A stretch of DNA of 54,067 nt from Planctomycetota bacterium (GTDB lineage: Bacteria; Planctomycetota; Brocadiia; CAIUPP01): the NCBI GenBank assembly GCA_022705425.1, contig JAKJEM010000005.1, positions 59,601-113,667 of the forward strand, read 5' to 3'. The translations under genes and the position numbers were made by a program. How positions within the stretch are numbered: position 1 is the first letter of the stretch; every line of letters begins with the position of its first letter. Shown piece by piece: positions 40,562 to 49,470 of this stretch. A model generated the notes under the pieces. It was given only the letters and a program-made list of their open reading frames with translations. It was not told the origin of the DNA and searched no databases.

Positions 40562-43500
40562 TCAATACTTGAAGACCACGGTGTTGTTGCAGCGGTTCAA
40601 GTCGGGGTGCTTCTTCCCGGGGTCCAGCTCAATAATGATGCTCCCCCGCGTGATCGCATTCGCGTTCTGGAGTTCAAGGAGCGCCGTCCGGGGCTTCAGG
40701 TCGAGCGGGGCTTCGATCCGCCGCACCGTCCGCGTGCCGATGACGTCGCCGGTATGCCCGTCGCGCACACGGACCTCCAGGTTCTCAACCGGCTGCGTGC
40801 CGATGTTGTGGACGGTGACGTGGAGGTGGTCGCCGTATTCGAGCACGACATCCTCCGGGCCGATGGCGGCATCGGGCAGGTCATAGACCGGCGCGCGCGT
40901 CGTCAGCGCGGCGATCTTCAACACGCTGCCCGCCCGCGGCGGCAGGGTGAGTTCCAGGGGCGCGCCGCGCTCGACCTCGAGCGTCCACTCCCGGATCATC
41001 TCCTCCGGCTGTCCGTCGTGGTTGCGGTCGTGGCTCAGCACGGCCTTGTACGTCCCCGGCAGCAGCCGCCACAGGCGCGCATCGAGGCGGTGCGGCCCGT
41101 CGGCGAAGCAGTAGAAGCGCGCCGTCAGCGCCGTCTCCGTGTTCTCCGTCACCAGAATCGCCGTCTGCTCCGAGCCGGCAGTGTACGACAGCGCGTGCCG
41201 GGGCCAGAAGCTGCCCGAGGCGCCGCGCGTGGTCGCCAGCGCCCCGATCCGCGAGCGCAACATGCTGCATTCCGGCAGCGGAATGCGGTCCGTCGAGGGC
41301 TGCGCCTCCGTGTAGAGCCACTCCTGGTTGTTGATGAAGAGGCACGCCTGGCGATCGGACTGGATGAGCCACTTGAGGTCGCCGGTCGCCGCCCAGGCCA
41401 GCCAGAAGTATTCGGTCATTCGCCCGGAGTAGCCCGCGTATTCCGGCAGCGCCCCGGCGAAGAACTTCCACGGGGCGCCCTGGGCCTGCTTGAGGAGCCG
41501 GTCGCGCCATTCCGGGCGGACGCCGGTTTCCAGGAGGAGGGAGTTGACGCCCTCCGGGTCGCGCGCGCCGTCGGTGGCCGCCAGGCGTTCGGCGTAGAGC
41601 TCGGCCCGCTGGGCCGGGTCGTCGTACTTCAGACGCAGCCAGGCGTCGTACACCAGGCCGCGCGTCTGAGGCGCGCGCCGCCAGTGCAGGATGTACGGCG
41701 TCGCCGCCGGGTGCCGGTTGTACCACGTCAGGTAAGCCGCCGGATAGAGCATCAGGTGGTTTACTCCGGTGTCCTTCCCGAAGTCTCCCTCCTCATACAC
41801 CCCCTCGAAGCCGAAGTAGTTCGAGCGGAAGCTGTACGTCCCGTCCTCCTCCTTCTTCATCCACTTGGGGTGGTAGTGGCTGGCGGCGCGCATGACGCGC
41901 TCGACGGCCGTCGGGTTGCCGTAGTCGAAGAGGAGCGCATGGCAGATCGCCCCCATGCCCTCCTCGTAGGAGTGCAGGTTGTCGCGGATCGTCCGCGACA
42001 CCCCCTCGACCAGGCACTCGCGGTAGAGACCGGCGATGAACCTCCGCAGGGCGCGGCCGATCTTGCCGTCGTCGTCGCAGGCCAGGACATAGCTCGTCCA
42101 GTACTCCGACATGTCGGTGTCGTCCCCCCACACGCCGCCGAACTCGCCGTTCTCCGTCTGGCGGTGGTCAATGATCCAGTGGACGATGCGCCGGTTGGCG
42201 CGCATGGATTCCATCTGGCGGCAGGCCCACTCCGGCGCGCCGGCGGCATTCGCCGGCTCGATGTAGGGCAGCGGCTCCGTCCGCCAGCCCAGGCGCGAGG
42301 CGATCTCCATTGTCGCCCGCTCCTCCGGGGCGAAGCGCATCAGCCACAACTGCGGGTAGTACAACCGCCCCCATCCGTGCGGCCCGACGTTGTCCCAGGT
42401 GTGTCCCTCGTTGCATTCGGCGTAGGCCTCGCGCGCGAACTCGCGCTGGTCGGCCACGCACACCGTCCGGATCGCCTCCGGCGTCGTCAGGCACAACCCC
42501 AGGCTCGTGCCGCCTTCTCCCATGCGCCAGGCGACGGCCTCGCCCGCCGTGACCAGGAGGGCCACTTCGCGTCCCGGTTCGTCCACCCGGGCGCGCTTGT
42601 AGTCCGCCTGCGTCTTCGGGTAGCTGAGCACGGGCCGGCCCTTGAGGTGGAAGATGAAGCGTTGCGGACCGGCGCCCCTGGGTTCCAGCAACGCCTCGGC
42701 GTCGAACCAGTCGCGCTGCGGCATGACCGGCTCCTTGACCACGATCCGGATCGGCGTCGGGCCGCGGAGGTCCTCGGCAACCAGGGTGACGACGACGCTG
42801 TCTATCGGCGCGGGCTCTTCGAGCATCTCCGTCGTCATCTGGAAGCCGCCGAAGGCGGGACTGCGAAGGGTCCACGCCGGGACGGGCGCGCGCACGCCGC
42901 GCACGGGGTTGTCGAAGCGCGGCTCCGTTTCCCCCAGCGCCGCGCGGCCCGCCAGCGTCGGCGCCAGCCGCTCCGCGCGCGCTGTGCTGAAGAGCATGTC
43001 CGCCTTCGGCGCGGACGCGGCCTCCACGCGGAAGAAGTCCACCTGGCCGACCTGGCCCGTCTCGCGCTCGAGCACGAGCCGCCGGTCGGCGCGCATCTGC
43101 GGGAACTGCGCCCGCCACAGCGCGCGCGGCGCGGAGACCTCCGCCAGCGGGCGCGTGCCTTCGCCCGGAACGATTTCGAGCAGACGGCCCGCGTAGGGCC
43201 GCTGCGCAAAGAGGCGCGCCCGGTCGAAGCGCTGCTCCGGACGAAAATGAACTTGCAGCGCCCGGCCTTTGGAGGAGGCCCCGTACTTCTGGAGGGGCCA
43301 GCACGTGTCCCGGAAACCCTCGAAAGGCTGCGCCACCTGGCGTTGCGCGTCCACGCACCGCTCAATCTGCGCGAAGACATACCGAAGCGATACGCCCCCC
43401 TCCGCGCGCGGCAGGGCCGGCAGCTCCTCCGCCGTCCAGCCCATCCGCGCCAGTTCATACGGGCGCCGCGCGGCCTCGGAGGCGATGGCCACCGGCGCGC

Positions 43501-44224
43501 CCGTGGGCTTTTCGCCTCGCGCCAGTTGCGCCACCTGCGCGTCCGTCAGGCAGGCGCCATAGACATGCACTTCGTCCACCGAGAAGGGCCGCGTCGAGTA
43601 GAACATCTCCCCGAACACCAGCGTCCGCGGCGAGGGACTCCAATCCCACCGGAATCGCCCCCAGTGGTCGGCCGCGAGCCGTCCGTCCTCATAGACCTTG
43701 ACGCCCTCAAAGCGGTCCCAGACGATGGCAATGTGATGCCATTGATCCTTCTTCCAGCGGTTCGCGATCGGCTCGATGCTCACCATCGGCGAGTAGCGGC
43801 CGATGTCGAAGAGGTGCACCGCCGTCATCGTGCGCTTGTTCATGTCCTGCTTGTTGATGAACTGAAGCACGCCGGCCCAGTAGCCTTCGAGGTCGGAGCC
43901 GACGCCGAAGAGGGGGTCCCACGCGCCGACGCCCGGATCGCGCAACGGCTTGTAGAAGAGCGCCAGCGTGCCGCGGTTGAGGTCAATGTTCCCGCGTCCG
44001 TCGAAGCGGATGCCGTTGTAGCGCTTTTCGGAGCGCGCCGCCTTGCCGACGACCCCCTCCTCCCAGGCGTCCACGCGCGACTGGTAGGGCTCGGCCGCCC
44101 CACGCGCCGTGACCGCTTTGGCGTCGCCGTCGAAGGGAAGATAGAGGATTTCCCGGAGTTCGTCCCCCTGCGCGCCCGCGCACAACAGCGTCGCCGCCAG
44201 CAGCGCCGGCCCGATGCCTCTCAT
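40562..44224 (-). CDS. Large secreted LamG plus helical-barrel protein of the degradation operon
   Basis: A 1220-residue protein with signal peptide (1-20, LLAATLLCAGAQG). N-terminal LamG/concanavalin-like domain at about 25-245 (FDGRGNIDLNRGTLALFYKP, WHHIAIVWDRFEGVKVYEDG, FSVDEVHVYGACLTDAQVA). The middle (about 330-1000) lacks recognisable signature residues but has a helical-barrel-like C-half (GEFGGVWGDDTDMSEYWTS, NHLMLYPAAYLTWYN). A CARDB-like beta-sandwich ends the protein (HLHVTVHNIGTQPVENLEVRV). It resembles secreted glycosidase/lyase proteins with an (alpha/alpha)6 catalytic domain. Function not recognised. AGGAG lies 6 bases before the ATG. Neighbours: RCC1 lipoprotein upstream (57 bp), GH115-like downstream (42 bp), same strand. 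Confidence 0.55.
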   Translation of the reverse strand: MRGIGPALLAATLLCAGAQGDELREILYLPFDGDAKAVTARGAAEPYQSRVDAWEEGVVGKAARSEKRYNGIRFDGRGNIDLNRGTLALFYKPLRDPGVGAWDPLFGVGSDLEGYWAGVLQFINKQDMNKRTMTAVHLFDIGRYSPMVSIEPIANRWKKDQWHHIAIVWDRFEGVKVYEDGRLAADHWGRFRWDWSPSPRTLVFGEMFYSTRPFSVDEVHVYGACLTDAQVAQLARGEKPTGAPVAIASEAARRPYELARMGWTAEELPALPRAEGGVSLRYVFAQIERCVDAQRQVAQPFEGFRDTCWPLQKYGASSKGRALQVHFRPEQRFDRARLFAQRPYAGRLLEIVPGEGTRPLAEVSAPRALWRAQFPQMRADRRLVLERETGQVGQVDFFRVEAASAPKADMLFSTARAERLAPTLAGRAALGETEPRFDNPVRGVRAPVPAWTLRSPAFGGFQMTTEMLEEPAPIDSVVVTLVAEDLRGPTPIRIVVKEPVMPQRDWFDAEALLEPRGAGPQRFIFHLKGRPVLSYPKTQADYKRARVDEPGREVALLVTAGEAVAWRMGEGGTSLGLCLTTPEAIRTVCVADQREFAREAYAECNEGHTWDNVGPHGWGRLYYPQLWLMRFAPEERATMEIASRLGWRTEPLPYIEPANAAGAPEWACRQMESMRANRRIVHWIIDHRQTENGEFGGVWGDDTDMSEYWTSYVLACDDDGKIGRALRRFIAGLYRECLVEGVSRTIRDNLHSYEEGMGAICHALLFDYGNPTAVERVMRAASHYHPKWMKKEEDGTYSFRSNYFGFEGVYEEGDFGKDTGVNHLMLYPAAYLTWYNRHPAATPYILHWRRAPQTRGLVYDAWLRLKYDDPAQRAELYAERLAATDGARDPEGVNSLLLETGVRPEWRDRLLKQAQGAPWKFFAGALPEYAGYSGRMTEYFWLAWAATGDLKWLIQSDRQACLFINNQEWLYTEAQPSTDRIPLPECSMLRSRIGALATTRGASGSFWPRHALSYTAGSEQTAILVTENTETALTARFYCFADGPHRLDARLWRLLPGTYKAVLSHDRNHDGQPEEMIREWTLEVERGAPLELTLPPRAGSVLKIAALTTRAPVYDLPDAAIGPEDVVLEYGDHLHVTVHNIGTQPVENLEVRVRDGHTGDVIGTRTVRRIEAPLDLKPRTALLELQNANAITRGSIIIELDPGKKHPDLNRCNNTVVFKY

Positions 44225-44281
44225 GTTGCTCTCCTCGCTCTCACGGTCGCGCCGTCCGCCGCGCGTGCCGGATCCTGTCCG

Positions 44282-45499
44282 TCAGTCGGCCTTCGATGTG
44301 CGCCACGCTCCGATACGTTCCGGCGCGCCGTGCGGCGTCATGTCCGCCGTTCCGATCCCGAGTTGTCCGCGATGGTTCCCGCCCCAGGCGAGAACGCTGC
44401 CGTCGGCGGCGACCGCCAGGCTGTGATACATTCCCCCGGCAAACGCGCGCGGCGCGACGATGCCGCGCACCGGCGTCACGCTCGGCTGCCAGTCGGCGGC
44501 GCCGCTTCCAAGCTGTCCCCAGCGCGCGTTCTGCCCCCACGCCAGGAGAAGACCGTCGCGGCGGACGGCCAGAGTGTGAAAGGCCCCCGCCGTCACCTGC
44601 GCGATCTCCCCGAGTGGACGGACGGGGTCCTTCGTCGGGATCACGGGCCAGCCGACGGCTTCGAGCCCTTCATTCGCCGCCACCGGGGTCGGCCTTGGGC
44701 TGTTCAGCGTCGTCGCGTTGGCCAGTTGCCAGGCCTCCGACCAGTTGGCGCCCCAGGCCAGCACGTTGCCGGAATCCGTCAGCGCCACGGTGTGATAGCC
44801 GCCCGCCGCGATGGCCGTCACCCGCGCGCCTTCGGGCATTGCCGCGCGCACAGGGCGCAGGCGGTCCTCCGTCGTCCCGTCGCCCAGGCGTCCGTCGCCA
44901 TTCGGCCCCCACACCCATACCGCGCCATCGGCATCGAGGATCACGGTATGATGCGCCCCGCAGGAGATCGCGCGCGCGGGCGGCAGGCCCTCGACGCGCC
45001 CCGGCCGCGCGCGGTCGCGCGTCGTTCCGTCGCCCAGTTCCCCGCTGCCGTTGCGGCCCCACGTCCACACCGTTCCGTCGCGTCCGAGAGCCGCCGTGTG
45101 CGCCGCGCCGGCGGCTACGGCAATCACGTCCTCGAGCCCGACCACGCGGCCCGGTGCGGCGCGCGACGCGATGCCGCCATCGCCGAGTTGTCCGCGCTCG
45201 TTCGCCCCCCAGGTCCAGACGGTCCCGTCCTTTCGCAGCGCCGCCGTATGCGTCGCGCCGCCCGCCGCCGCAACGACGCCGCTGAGTCCCTCCACGCGCG
45301 CCGGATGCGAACGATCCGAGGTCGTTCCGTCGCCGAGCTGGCCCGACTCATTCGCCCCCCAGGCCCAAAGGCGTCCGTCGCCGTCCACGGCCAGCGAGTG
45401 CAAGCGGCCCGCCGCCACGGCGCGCACCTCCGCCGGGCCGCCGCATCCGCACAGGACCAGCGCCGCCAATGCCAGCGTTGCCGCGAAGCGTTTCACCAT
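44282..45499 (-). CDS. RCC1-repeat beta-propeller lipoprotein
   Basis: A 405-residue protein with a lipobox (LVLCGC). It carries about seven RCC1-type repeats, each with a pattern like LWAWGANESGQLGDG, VWTWGANERGQLGDGG, VWTWGRNGSGELGDG, VWVWGPNGDGRLGDG, VLAWGANWSEAW, LLAWGQNARWGQLGSG and VLAWGGNHRGQLGIG, preceded by HxxAL strands. This predicts a seven-bladed propeller anchored to a membrane and facing outward or into the periplasm. RCC1 domains bind proteins or chromatin in eukaryotes; bacterial copies are poorly characterised. It starts 7 bp inside the 3' end of the upstream RIFT-barrel gene (ATG at 45499; upstream stop at 45493-45495), so it is translationally linked to polysaccharide-degrading genes. 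A binding role in glycan or surface adhesion is inferred. Confidence 0.85.
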   Translation of the reverse strand: MVKRFAATLALAALVLCGCGGPAEVRAVAAGRLHSLAVDGDGRLWAWGANESGQLGDGTTSDRSHPARVEGLSGVVAAAGGATHTAALRKDGTVWTWGANERGQLGDGGIASRAAPGRVVGLEDVIAVAAGAAHTAALGRDGTVWTWGRNGSGELGDGTTRDRARPGRVEGLPPARAISCGAHHTVILDADGAVWVWGPNGDGRLGDGTTEDRLRPVRAAMPEGARVTAIAAGGYHTVALTDSGNVLAWGANWSEAWQLANATTLNSPRPTPVAANEGLEAVGWPVIPTKDPVRPLGEIAQVTAGAFHTLAVRRDGLLLAWGQNARWGQLGSGAADWQPSVTPVRGIVAPRAFAGGMYHSLAVAADGSVLAWGGNHRGQLGIGTADMTPHGAPERIGAWRTSKAD

Positions 45500-48400
45500 A
45501 GCTTGCCCTTCTTCAACGCGCCCGCCGCCGGGTTGCCGTTCACCATCGCCTCCAGGTTCCCGTCGAGATGCGCCAGCGCCACGGTGTCGGCGTCGGGCTC
45601 GAAGGGGGCGGAGGGCGGCTCGAAGTCCTCTTCGTAGCGGATCACCCGCGACACGCGCAGTTCGTCGTAGGTCTCGCCCGTGATGAACGCCCCGCGCACG
45701 CGCCCCGAGCCGAGGCGGATGGTCCGCCCCGCCGCGGGCAGCTTGTCCGGGGAGACTTCGGGGGCCAGGCCCACGTTGTAGTGGCAGTGCGCGCGCAGGC
45801 GTCCGTCAATGAAGAGGCGCGCGTAACTCGCCGCCCCGTCCACCCGCCACGTCATCGCCACGTGCTGCCATCGCCCCGATTGCAGGAACCCCGCCGCCCG
45901 AGTCAGGCCCGCCTTGCCCAGCGCAAAGGTCCAGGCGGCCTGCGCGTATCGCCCTGAGCGTCCGGCATCCGACGCGTTGACGCGGTAGGTCAACTCGACC
46001 GGGTCGCCCTTGAAGACCTGCACGAAGGCGTCGCTCAACGCGCTGACGCCCAGCACGGTGTCCGTCGCCGACCACTCCGGGCGCACCCGGAACTCCACGG
46101 TGCCGCTCTCGCGCGGGAAGGCCGTTCCTTCGGGCAGCGCAATCTCCACGTATTCCCCGTCGAGCCGCACCGCCAGCCCGAAGTCCGGCGATGCCGCCTC
46201 GACGAAGCGTTCCGGGGGGGGCGCGCCGGGAGCGGCCCGCCCGGCGATCATCCGCTCGTCCATCGCAAAAAGCCGCTCCGGCGCATTGGCATACGCCAGC
46301 GCCCAGGGCCGCCGCTCCGCGCCATGACAGGCCGCCTCCATCCGCACGAAGGTCTCGCTGCCGACGCCCCCCTCCCAGAGGAACTTGTCGCGCCCGCTCT
46401 CCAAGCCCCAGGCGCCGCCGCGCCGGCCGGTCGCCACGCGCCATCGCCCGTTCTTCAGGTCCTCCACCGCCGCCTCCCGGCCCTCCGGGTCGAAGACCCG
46501 CACCGGACGGTAGGCGAAGAACTCGATCGCGTCCGCGCCATCGGGAACCCGGAAGAACTGCCGCCCGGAGGGCGGGATCACCGCTCCGCGCGACGCCAGT
46601 TGCATGATCTTGTCCACCTCGGACCACAGGATCGTCCAGGCGGTCACGTCGCCGAGGTCGAGCTCGTAGATGCCCGGCGGCGTCTCCGGCGGCAGCCGCA
46701 GGCGCAGGAAGACCTGGTCCTCATAGCGCTGGTACCACTTGTAGGAGTTCAGCCAGGCGAAATCCGGCCCGCGCGCGCGGTGCGACTCGCGCTCGACCTC
46801 CTCGATCGGAGCCGCTACGCCCGCCGGCCAGGCGCGCAACGCCGGTTTCACCTGCCGGTCATTCCAGTTGTTGACGAAGAGGTCCAGCGTCGCCGCGCCG
46901 GCCTTCTCCTTCTTCAGCAGGACGGTGGTGGGCTGCGTCGGGTGCAGCTTGACGGCAAAGGGCAGCGTCACCGCCGGGACGCTCCCCTCCGTTTCCTTCA
47001 TCACGGCCAGCGCGGCGGGAATGCCGACGTGCACAGGCCCCTGGCCGGTCATGGCGCCGGCGCCCCATCCGGGTCCGGTATATTCCTGGCTCAACGCGCG
47101 CGGGTCCGGCAAGAGGGCGCGCCTCGCCGCCGCATCGCGCGCGTAGCGCTCCACCGCCTGGCGAAGGCCGGCCGCCCAGCGCGGGTCGCGCGTCTCGCGC
47201 CATGCCAGGGCGAAAGCCTGCAGGAGCGGGCTGGACCGCGCAAAGAAGGCCTCCGTGTCGCCGTGGCGGTACTGGAACTCCGCCAGCTTCAGCAGCGCCC
47301 GGCGCGCCCAGGGATCGCCGGTGGCCGTGTAGTAATAATAGTACGCGCCGAAGACGTCCCCCCACTTGGCCGAACTCGTCGGGAACTCCTCGTTCACCTC
47401 GCCGTCCTCGCGCGCCAACCGCCGCACGATGCCGCTGCACAGCGCCAGCGTGGCCGGGTCGCCGTCCAGTTCGTACAGCGACCCCGTCATCCGCAACAGC
47501 GCCTCGGGGCGGCTTCCCAGCGCGGCCACAGCTTTCTCCACGTCGCCGGCGAACTCCGCGGCCACAGCCGCCTTGTAGCGCAGGGCGGCGTCGCGCGAGT
47601 GGAAGTCCCCCGCCATCTGCCAGTCATAGACGAACTGGATGACGTCCTCGCTGCTGGCCCAGGCCAGGCCGCTGGCCTCGCTGTTCGGCGGCGGACGCAT
47701 CCCCGCCGCCCCCAGCCGCAGGGCCTTCTCCCCGAAGGCCCCCCAGAAGATGGGCGAGTGGAAGTCGCCGCTCCCGATCCACCCCAGCGGACGACAGGGC
47801 GCCTCGACGTGCGAGAAGAGCATGTCGTCGAGCAGCCGCGTGTAGCGCCGCGCATAGTCGCGATAGTCCCGCTCCCCCGACCGCGCGTAGAGCAGCCACA
47901 CCCCGCGTTTGAGGTTGTATTCCAGGCACCGCGACAGCCGATGGACGCCGGGATACCACCGGTTGCCGCGGTCCTTCTTCTGGTGCCAGGGCTGGGCGCT
48001 GAAGGGATAGAGCCCGTAGGCGATGTACCCGTTCGCCGGGAAGACCCGCTCCCCCGCCGTCACGTAGCGGTGGAAGTAGTCCTCGATCGCCGCCTCGGCC
48101 TCCGCGAAGCGGCCCGCCTCCTTCGCCGCCAGGGGACCGAAGACCCCCGTGCGCATGGCGTACTCGGGATCGGGCGCGGCGAAGATCTCGCGGTGGGTCG
48201 CCCCGTAGTCCGCCGCGCGCTCCGCCCGAAAAGCGCCCGCGTGCGGGTAGAGCCAGATCTCGTGCGTCCGCGCCGTTCCCTGCGCCGAGTTCTCCACCGA
48301 AGCCACGGCGTGCGTTTCGGGAATCCAGTCCGTGCCGAAATACTCCCGGATGAGCGTGCCCGTGCGGAAATCCAGTTCCCGCCCGCACTCCGCCGCCCAC

Positions 48401-49455
48401 AGCTTGACGGTCAACTCCCCCTCGGCAAGCCGAAAGGCCTTGGGGAAGGTCTCGCAGAAGGCGGGAAGCTGCGCCGTGAGGCCCCATCGCTCGGTTGAAA
48501 GGTTCGCCCAGTTCCCGCCGGCCGGGCCGGAGGAGATTTCGCGCGTTTCACCCCCCTGCTGCGCCGTCAGGGTGAAACGGCTTGCGGTGGAGCCGAAGTG
48601 GGGGAAATCCGATTGGAGCAGGGTGGCCGTCGCGCCGGGGGGCAGCGGCACGCGCGCCGTCTTCGTCAACGTCTCGCGCGCGTCGTTGAACGTTCCCGTC
48701 GCCTCGCCCGGCGGCAGGGCGAAGCGCACACCGCTCTCCCGGAACCACAGCGTGTTCGTGTCCTCCGTGACGACCAGTTTGTGGCAGAGCCGCGCCCACG
48801 GAAGACCGGCGTAGAAGTGGACATAGACCACCGCCGCCGCCAGCCGCGCGCCATCGGCTGCGCGGTATGCTCCCTCCATCCGCACGACGACGTGACGCGG
48901 CCCGGTCAGGGCCTTCTCAAGGCGTTCGACGCGCATTTCCCCCCGGCGTCCGCGCGAGTCCACCACGTAGAACATCCCCTCCGGCGCGATCAGGCGCTCC
49001 TCGGCGGCAAAGCGCCCGTCGCCGTTCAGGTCGTAGTCGAGCGAGAAACCTCCGCTCGACGGCGCAAAGAGGTAGCGCGCCCCGCCCGTTTCCACCGCGA
49101 ACGCGCCGTTCTCCTCCGACAGGCGGATGTCGTCCTGCGCCGCTGCACGGGGGCCGCGCGAAAGCGTGTAGCGCCAGCCCCGCTCCGCCCGGAAGTCCAC
49201 CAGCGCCCATCGAATCGAACCGTCCGGCCAGAAGGACGTCGGGACCGCCTGGCACAGCACGCCCCGCCCGCCCTCCTCCGACACCGCGAGCTCCCCGGCG
49301 TCCTTCAGCGTCCCCGCGCCGAAAGGCACGCCGACGGTCACCGGCCAGGCGCGGACGTGGACCGCGTCCGGGATATCCACGGCAATGCGCGCATCCTGCG
49401 CCCATCCCGGCGCGGCAAAGAGCAGCAGCGCCACCGTCCACCATCGGGTGCTCAC
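45493..49455 (-). CDS. PcRGLX/YetA-like RIFT-barrel protein with C-terminal LamG domain
   Basis: A 1320-residue secreted protein; GTG start (49453-49455) with GGGGAGA upstream and signal peptide ending APGWAQD. The RIFT-barrel N-domain at about 35-95 reads WPVTVGVPFGAGTLKDAG then FWPDGSIRWALVDFRAERG, a strong match to the PcRGLX/YetA pattern. A long central part (about 250-1000) is helical-barrel-like, with Trp/Tyr-rich segments (RNRWYPGVHRLSRCLEYNLK, YRDYARRYTRLLDDMLFSH). The C-terminal 230 residues form a LamG-like domain (SGTVEFRVRPEWSATDTVLG, YDELRVSRVIRYEEDF). Likely exo-acting lyase/hydrolase on pectin-like or other acidic polysaccharide; specificity unproven. Overlaps the RCC1 gene by 7 bp and follows the aspartoacylase-like gene by 15 bp. 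Confidence 0.65.
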   Translation of the reverse strand: MSTRWWTVALLLFAAPGWAQDARIAVDIPDAVHVRAWPVTVGVPFGAGTLKDAGELAVSEEGGRGVLCQAVPTSFWPDGSIRWALVDFRAERGWRYTLSRGPRAAAQDDIRLSEENGAFAVETGGARYLFAPSSGGFSLDYDLNGDGRFAAEERLIAPEGMFYVVDSRGRRGEMRVERLEKALTGPRHVVVRMEGAYRAADGARLAAAVVYVHFYAGLPWARLCHKLVVTEDTNTLWFRESGVRFALPPGEATGTFNDARETLTKTARVPLPPGATATLLQSDFPHFGSTASRFTLTAQQGGETREISSGPAGGNWANLSTERWGLTAQLPAFCETFPKAFRLAEGELTVKLWAAECGRELDFRTGTLIREYFGTDWIPETHAVASVENSAQGTARTHEIWLYPHAGAFRAERAADYGATHREIFAAPDPEYAMRTGVFGPLAAKEAGRFAEAEAAIEDYFHRYVTAGERVFPANGYIAYGLYPFSAQPWHQKKDRGNRWYPGVHRLSRCLEYNLKRGVWLLYARSGERDYRDYARRYTRLLDDMLFSHVEAPCRPLGWIGSGDFHSPIFWGAFGEKALRLGAAGMRPPPNSEASGLAWASSEDVIQFVYDWQMAGDFHSRDAALRYKAAVAAEFAGDVEKAVAALGSRPEALLRMTGSLYELDGDPATLALCSGIVRRLAREDGEVNEEFPTSSAKWGDVFGAYYYYYTATGDPWARRALLKLAEFQYRHGDTEAFFARSSPLLQAFALAWRETRDPRWAAGLRQAVERYARDAAARRALLPDPRALSQEYTGPGWGAGAMTGQGPVHVGIPAALAVMKETEGSVPAVTLPFAVKLHPTQPTTVLLKKEKAGAATLDLFVNNWNDRQVKPALRAWPAGVAAPIEEVERESHRARGPDFAWLNSYKWYQRYEDQVFLRLRLPPETPPGIYELDLGDVTAWTILWSEVDKIMQLASRGAVIPPSGRQFFRVPDGADAIEFFAYRPVRVFDPEGREAAVEDLKNGRWRVATGRRGGAWGLESGRDKFLWEGGVGSETFVRMEAACHGAERRPWALAYANAPERLFAMDERMIAGRAAPGAPPPERFVEAASPDFGLAVRLDGEYVEIALPEGTAFPRESGTVEFRVRPEWSATDTVLGVSALSDAFVQVFKGDPVELTYRVNASDAGRSGRYAQAAWTFALGKAGLTRAAGFLQSGRWQHVAMTWRVDGAASYARLFIDGRLRAHCHYNVGLAPEVSPDKLPAAGRTIRLGSGRVRGAFITGETYDELRVSRVIRYEEDFEPPSAPFEPDADTVALAHLDGNLEAMVNGNPAAGALKKGKLW

Positions 49456-49470
49456 CCGTGTCTCCCCTTC

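Noticed and set aside
37379..45637. 2752-codon plus-strand open frame
   Set aside because: It runs antisense across several minus-strand genes with domains, signal peptides and ribosome-binding sites. Long antisense frames without stops are expected in GC-rich DNA with strong codon bias. Its translation has Arg/Pro-rich, low-information composition.
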